From: Pseudonocardia sp. 73-21
GTDB taxonomy: Bacteria; Actinomycetota; Actinomycetes; Mycobacteriales; Pseudonocardiaceae
Direction: 5' to 3'
Assembly (NCBI RefSeq): GCF_001899645.1
Contig: NZ_MKVV01000098.1
Coordinates: 181,671-245,670, forward strand
DNA: 64,000 nucleotides
Every line of letters begins with the position of its first letter. Within the stretch, counting starts at the first letter, position 1. A program made the position numbers and the translations under genes. Of this stretch, positions 61,904 through 64,000 are shown piece after piece. A model generated the notes under the pieces. That model saw only the letters and a list, made by a program, of their open reading frames with translations, was not told the origin of the DNA and ran no database searches.

Positions 61904-63029
61904 GGGTTGCTCCCAGGGGAAGTGAGTCGAGGACGTCCGGGGCCAACCCGAACGCGGTGGTCATGCCGATGCCCGACGTCACCGACACCGCCGCGACGCC
62001 GGGGGCGATCGCGACGCGCAGGAAGTCGGTGCCGGCGCTCGCGTACACACCCCGCCAGCGGTGCACGACCTCGAGGTCGTCGCGGCCGAGCAGAATGCGG
62101 GTCTCGGTGAGCAGCAGGTCGTCGAGGCGTTCCGACCCGAGCGGGTCGAACGGGTGCGGGGTGCGGGCGTAGGTGTGGGTGTCGCCGACGACGAGGTCGC
62201 CGTCGGGGCGCTGGGTGATCATGTGGTTGACGACGGCCGCGAGCATCTCCGGCCGCTCGTCGGCCCAGCGGCGACGGATCGCCGCCGCGGCGTCGGTGCC
62301 ACTGAAGGCCGGGTAGCGCAGCATCGACGAGCCGGTGAGCAGGGCCGGGTCCAGCGCGATCCCGCCGGGAACGCGCACCTGCAGCATCTGCAGCTCGCAG
62401 CGGCGCAGCCCGGCGTCGTCGGCGACGGCGGGCAGCAACCGGTCGACGTCGTGACCCGTGCAGACGACGACCGCGTCGCCCTCGACGTCGCCGCGGCCGG
62501 TGTGCACGACGCCGGTCCCGACGCCGGTGACGGGCGTGGACCACAGCACGCGGACACCCGGCTGCCGCTCCAGCCAGGCCGCGATCGCCGGAACCGCCGC
62601 ACGGGGCTCGACGCGGATGTCGCGGGGCAGGAACGCGCCGCCGACCAGGCCGTCCAGGGCAACGGGAACGCGCTCGCGCACCGTGGCCGCGTCGAGCAGC
62701 ACGACGTCGTCGGAACCGCGTCGTCCGGCGAGGGCGGCGAGGCAGGCCCGCTCGTCCTCGTGCCGCGCGACCACGACGGTGCCGCTCTCGCGCGCCCAGA
62801 AGCCGGCCTCGCGGGCCAGGCGCAGCCACGTCGCGCGCGCCCGCTCGGCGAAGCACAGCGCCTCGCCCTCCTGCGCGGTGACGCAGCCGTGGCCGAAGTT
62901 GCGCACCGATGCGCCCACGGCGCGGTCGTCGCGGTCGACGACGGTGACGGACATGCCGCGGGCCACGGCCTCGACGGCGTGGGCGAGACCCACGATGCCG
63001 GCGCCGACGACCACCAGATCGGTCTTCAC
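61896..63029 (-). CDS. FAD-dependent amine/aminophosphonate oxidoreductase (TIGR03364-like)
   Basis: 377-residue DAO-family flavoprotein: LVVVGAGIVGLAHAVEAVARGMSVTVVDRD is the FAD-binding start, VGASVRNFGHGCVTAQEGEAL the conserved second segment, and SVTSGIGMTTAFGLAPDVLD the C-terminal FAD contact. The family is associated with phosphonatase-like hydrolases and is thought to oxidise aminophosphonates. First gene of the minus-strand unit, divergent from the GntR regulator at 63093. Confidence 0.85.
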   Translation of the reverse strand: MKTDLVVVGAGIVGLAHAVEAVARGMSVTVVDRDDRAVGASVRNFGHGCVTAQEGEALCFAERARATWLRLAREAGFWARESGTVVVARHEDERACLAALAGRRGSDDVVLLDAATVRERVPVALDGLVGGAFLPRDIRVEPRAAVPAIAAWLERQPGVRVLWSTPVTGVGTGVVHTGRGDVEGDAVVVCTGHDVDRLLPAVADDAGLRRCELQMLQVRVPGGIALDPALLTGSSMLRYPAFSGTDAAAAIRRRWADERPEMLAAVVNHMITQRPDGDLVVGDTHTYARTPHPFDPLGSERLDDLLLTETRILLGRDDLEVVHRWRGVYASAGTDFLRVAIAPGVAAVSVTSGIGMTTAFGLAPDVLDSLPLGATRV

Positions 63030-63053
63030 GGCCGCCAGTCTCGCACATGTATC

Positions 63054-63082
63054 TACAAGCTACGTGGAAAGTGTGACTTGTA
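63054..63082. promoter_or_regulatory. Candidate operator between the oxidase and GntR genes
   Basis: TACAAG (63054-63059) and CTTGTA (63077-63082) form a perfect inverted repeat with a 17-base spacer in the 63-base divergent region. The placement suits binding by the GntR/UTRA protein to control both genes. Confidence 0.5.
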
Positions 63083-63092
63083 CGGTCAGGTG

Positions 63093-63836
63093 GTGGAATC
63101 CGCGTTGCACCTGACCATCGCCACCGAGCTGCGAGGACGCATCCGGGCCGGTGAGCTCCCGGTCGGCGGGCCGATGCCGTCGGAGTCGGAGCTGTGCCGC
63201 GAGTTCTCCGCGTCCCGCGGGCCCGTGCGGCAGGCGCTCGCGGCCCTGCGGGCGGAGGGGCTGATCGGGGGTGGGCAGGGCCGGCGTGCCGTCGTCCTCG
63301 ACACCGTCGCGGCCCAGCCGTTCGCCACGCTGCTGTCGTTCTCCCGGTGGGCGGAGATGATCGGCCGCACGCCCGGGCAGGTCACCCAGGAGATCGGTGT
63401 CGGTCGTCCCGGGCCGGCGGTGGCCGCGGCCCTCAACCTCGACGCCGGAGACGACGTGGTGGCGCTCGTCCGGCTGCGACTGCTGGACGGCGAACCGGCG
63501 ATGGTGGAGCGCACCTCGTTCGTCACGTCGGTCGGTCGGGCGCTGCTCGACGTCGACCTGGACACGGTGTCGATCTACGCCCACCTCGCCGAGGCGGGCG
63601 CCGACCTGCACACCGCACGCCACACGCTCGACGCCGTGGCCGCCGACCCCCGCGACGCCGCGCTGCTCGGGGTGGCGGAGGGCTCGCCGCTGCTGCGGGA
63701 GCGCCGGCTGGCCATGACCTCGACGGGGGAGCCGCTGGAGTGGTCCGACGACCGCTACCGCCCCGACGTCGCTTCGGTGACGATCACCAACACCCGCAGC
63801 GCCCACGCGGCGATGGTGCGGCACCTGGATGATTGA
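63093..63836 (+). CDS. GntR/UTRA family regulator
   Basis: 247 residues. GntR winged helix in residues 5-70 (LHLTIATELRGRIRAGELPVGGPMPSESELCREFSASRGPVRQALAALRAEGLI), UTRA ligand-binding domain after about residue 90 (RLRLLDGEPAMVERTSFV; SPLLRERRLAMTSTGEPLEWSDDRYRPD). Probable ligand-responsive repressor of the divergent oxidase-phosphonatase genes. GTG 63093 or the adjacent GTG 63090 may start it. Confidence 0.9.
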   Translation: MESALHLTIATELRGRIRAGELPVGGPMPSESELCREFSASRGPVRQALAALRAEGLIGGGQGRRAVVLDTVAAQPFATLLSFSRWAEMIGRTPGQVTQEIGVGRPGPAVAAALNLDAGDDVVALVRLRLLDGEPAMVERTSFVTSVGRALLDVDLDTVSIYAHLAEAGADLHTARHTLDAVAADPRDAALLGVAEGSPLLRERRLAMTSTGEPLEWSDDRYRPDVASVTITNTRSAHAAMVRHLDD

Positions 63837-64000
63837 TTCCGAGGTCGGTGGCCAGTGGTCGTGGGCCGAGAGTGATCGTTGGACGGGTTGGCCGGGGTGG
63901 TGGTTGTGCCCGATCGCGGCGGTCGGGGCGGGTAGCCGGTGGTAGGCCCGGGCGGCGGCACCGGTGATGGTGTGTCCGCCGTGTTCTTCGAGGTCGAGCT
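63837..64000 (-). other. Open frame running off the window edge, unassigned
   Basis: On the minus strand 63999-63840 reads LDLEEHGGHTITGAAARAYH, then RLPAPTAAIGHNHHPGQPVQ and RSLSAHDHWPPTSE without a stop. It may be the end of a gene beginning outside the window, but the frame continues antisense through the GntR gene, so the true end and identity are unknown. Confidence 0.2.

Overview
This window is a very GC-rich, gene-dense stretch with frequent GTG and TTG starts, many 1 to 8 base start/stop overlaps and leaderless-looking promoters, all typical of an actinobacterium. The gene order suf genes, ABC-F, small HTH, echA12-like, acnR, acn, ripA, moxR, DUF58, VWA, fabG1, inhA, hemH, Rv1486c-like, nfeD, SPFH follows the Mycobacterium tuberculosis Rv1464 to Rv1488 block, but the InhA-type enzyme has a short substrate loop and the accessory genes are not mycobacterial. 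A Pseudonocardia-like member of the Pseudonocardiales is my best guess; this is inference, since no rRNA is present.

Layout. 1-1397: end of the SUF iron-sulfur operon (sufS 3' end, sufU, sufT-like). 1465-5023 (minus): arylamine N-acetyltransferase, class III nucleotide cyclase, universal stress protein and lycopene cyclase. 5154-7791: HD-domain dNTP triphosphohydrolase and an SDR. 7831-10924: ABC-F ATPase preceded by a possible five-codon leader peptide, a 69-residue HTH protein and an enoyl-CoA hydratase. 11090-14614: ABC exporter, OhrR-like MarR regulator, truncated haemoglobin and AcnR. 14713-19043: ergothioneine genes egtA-B-C-D without egtE. 19193-23863: cupin, then a FAD monooxygenase, a GntR-TetR fusion regulator, a drug exporter and a MarR regulator, with several palindromes. 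24013-26928: aconitase with an AcnR-type operator. 27064-34156: cell-wall hydrolase, MoxR/DUF58/VWA group, FabG1/InhA and ferrochelatase.

34189-40332 looks like the main accessory patch: ArsR/SRPBCC pair, a DUF1801 remnant, a tyrosine recombinase translationally coupled to a cytochrome P450, a divergent zinc-ribbon coiled-coil protein of unknown role, and a haloacetate dehalogenase-like gene with an apparent frameshift. 40333-43986 returns to the conserved backbone (Rv1486c-like, DUF3097, NfeD, SPFH). 43962-46637 is a minus-strand cobalt/nickel ECF transporter operon (cbiMNQO order). 46670-52658 encodes glycosyltransferases, a flippase and large membrane proteins for a surface polysaccharide. 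52693-58070 holds a succinate-semialdehyde dehydrogenase, a second drug exporter and a two-subunit acyl-CoA dehydrogenase pair. 58083-60709 holds a Ser/Thr kinase, a sigma-factor remnant and a methyltransferase. 60768-63836 is a phosphonate-linked cluster (flavoprotein oxidase, phosphonatase-like hydrolase, PPOX protein) with a divergent GntR/UTRA regulator.

No tRNA, rRNA, CRISPR array or intact insertion sequence was recognised.
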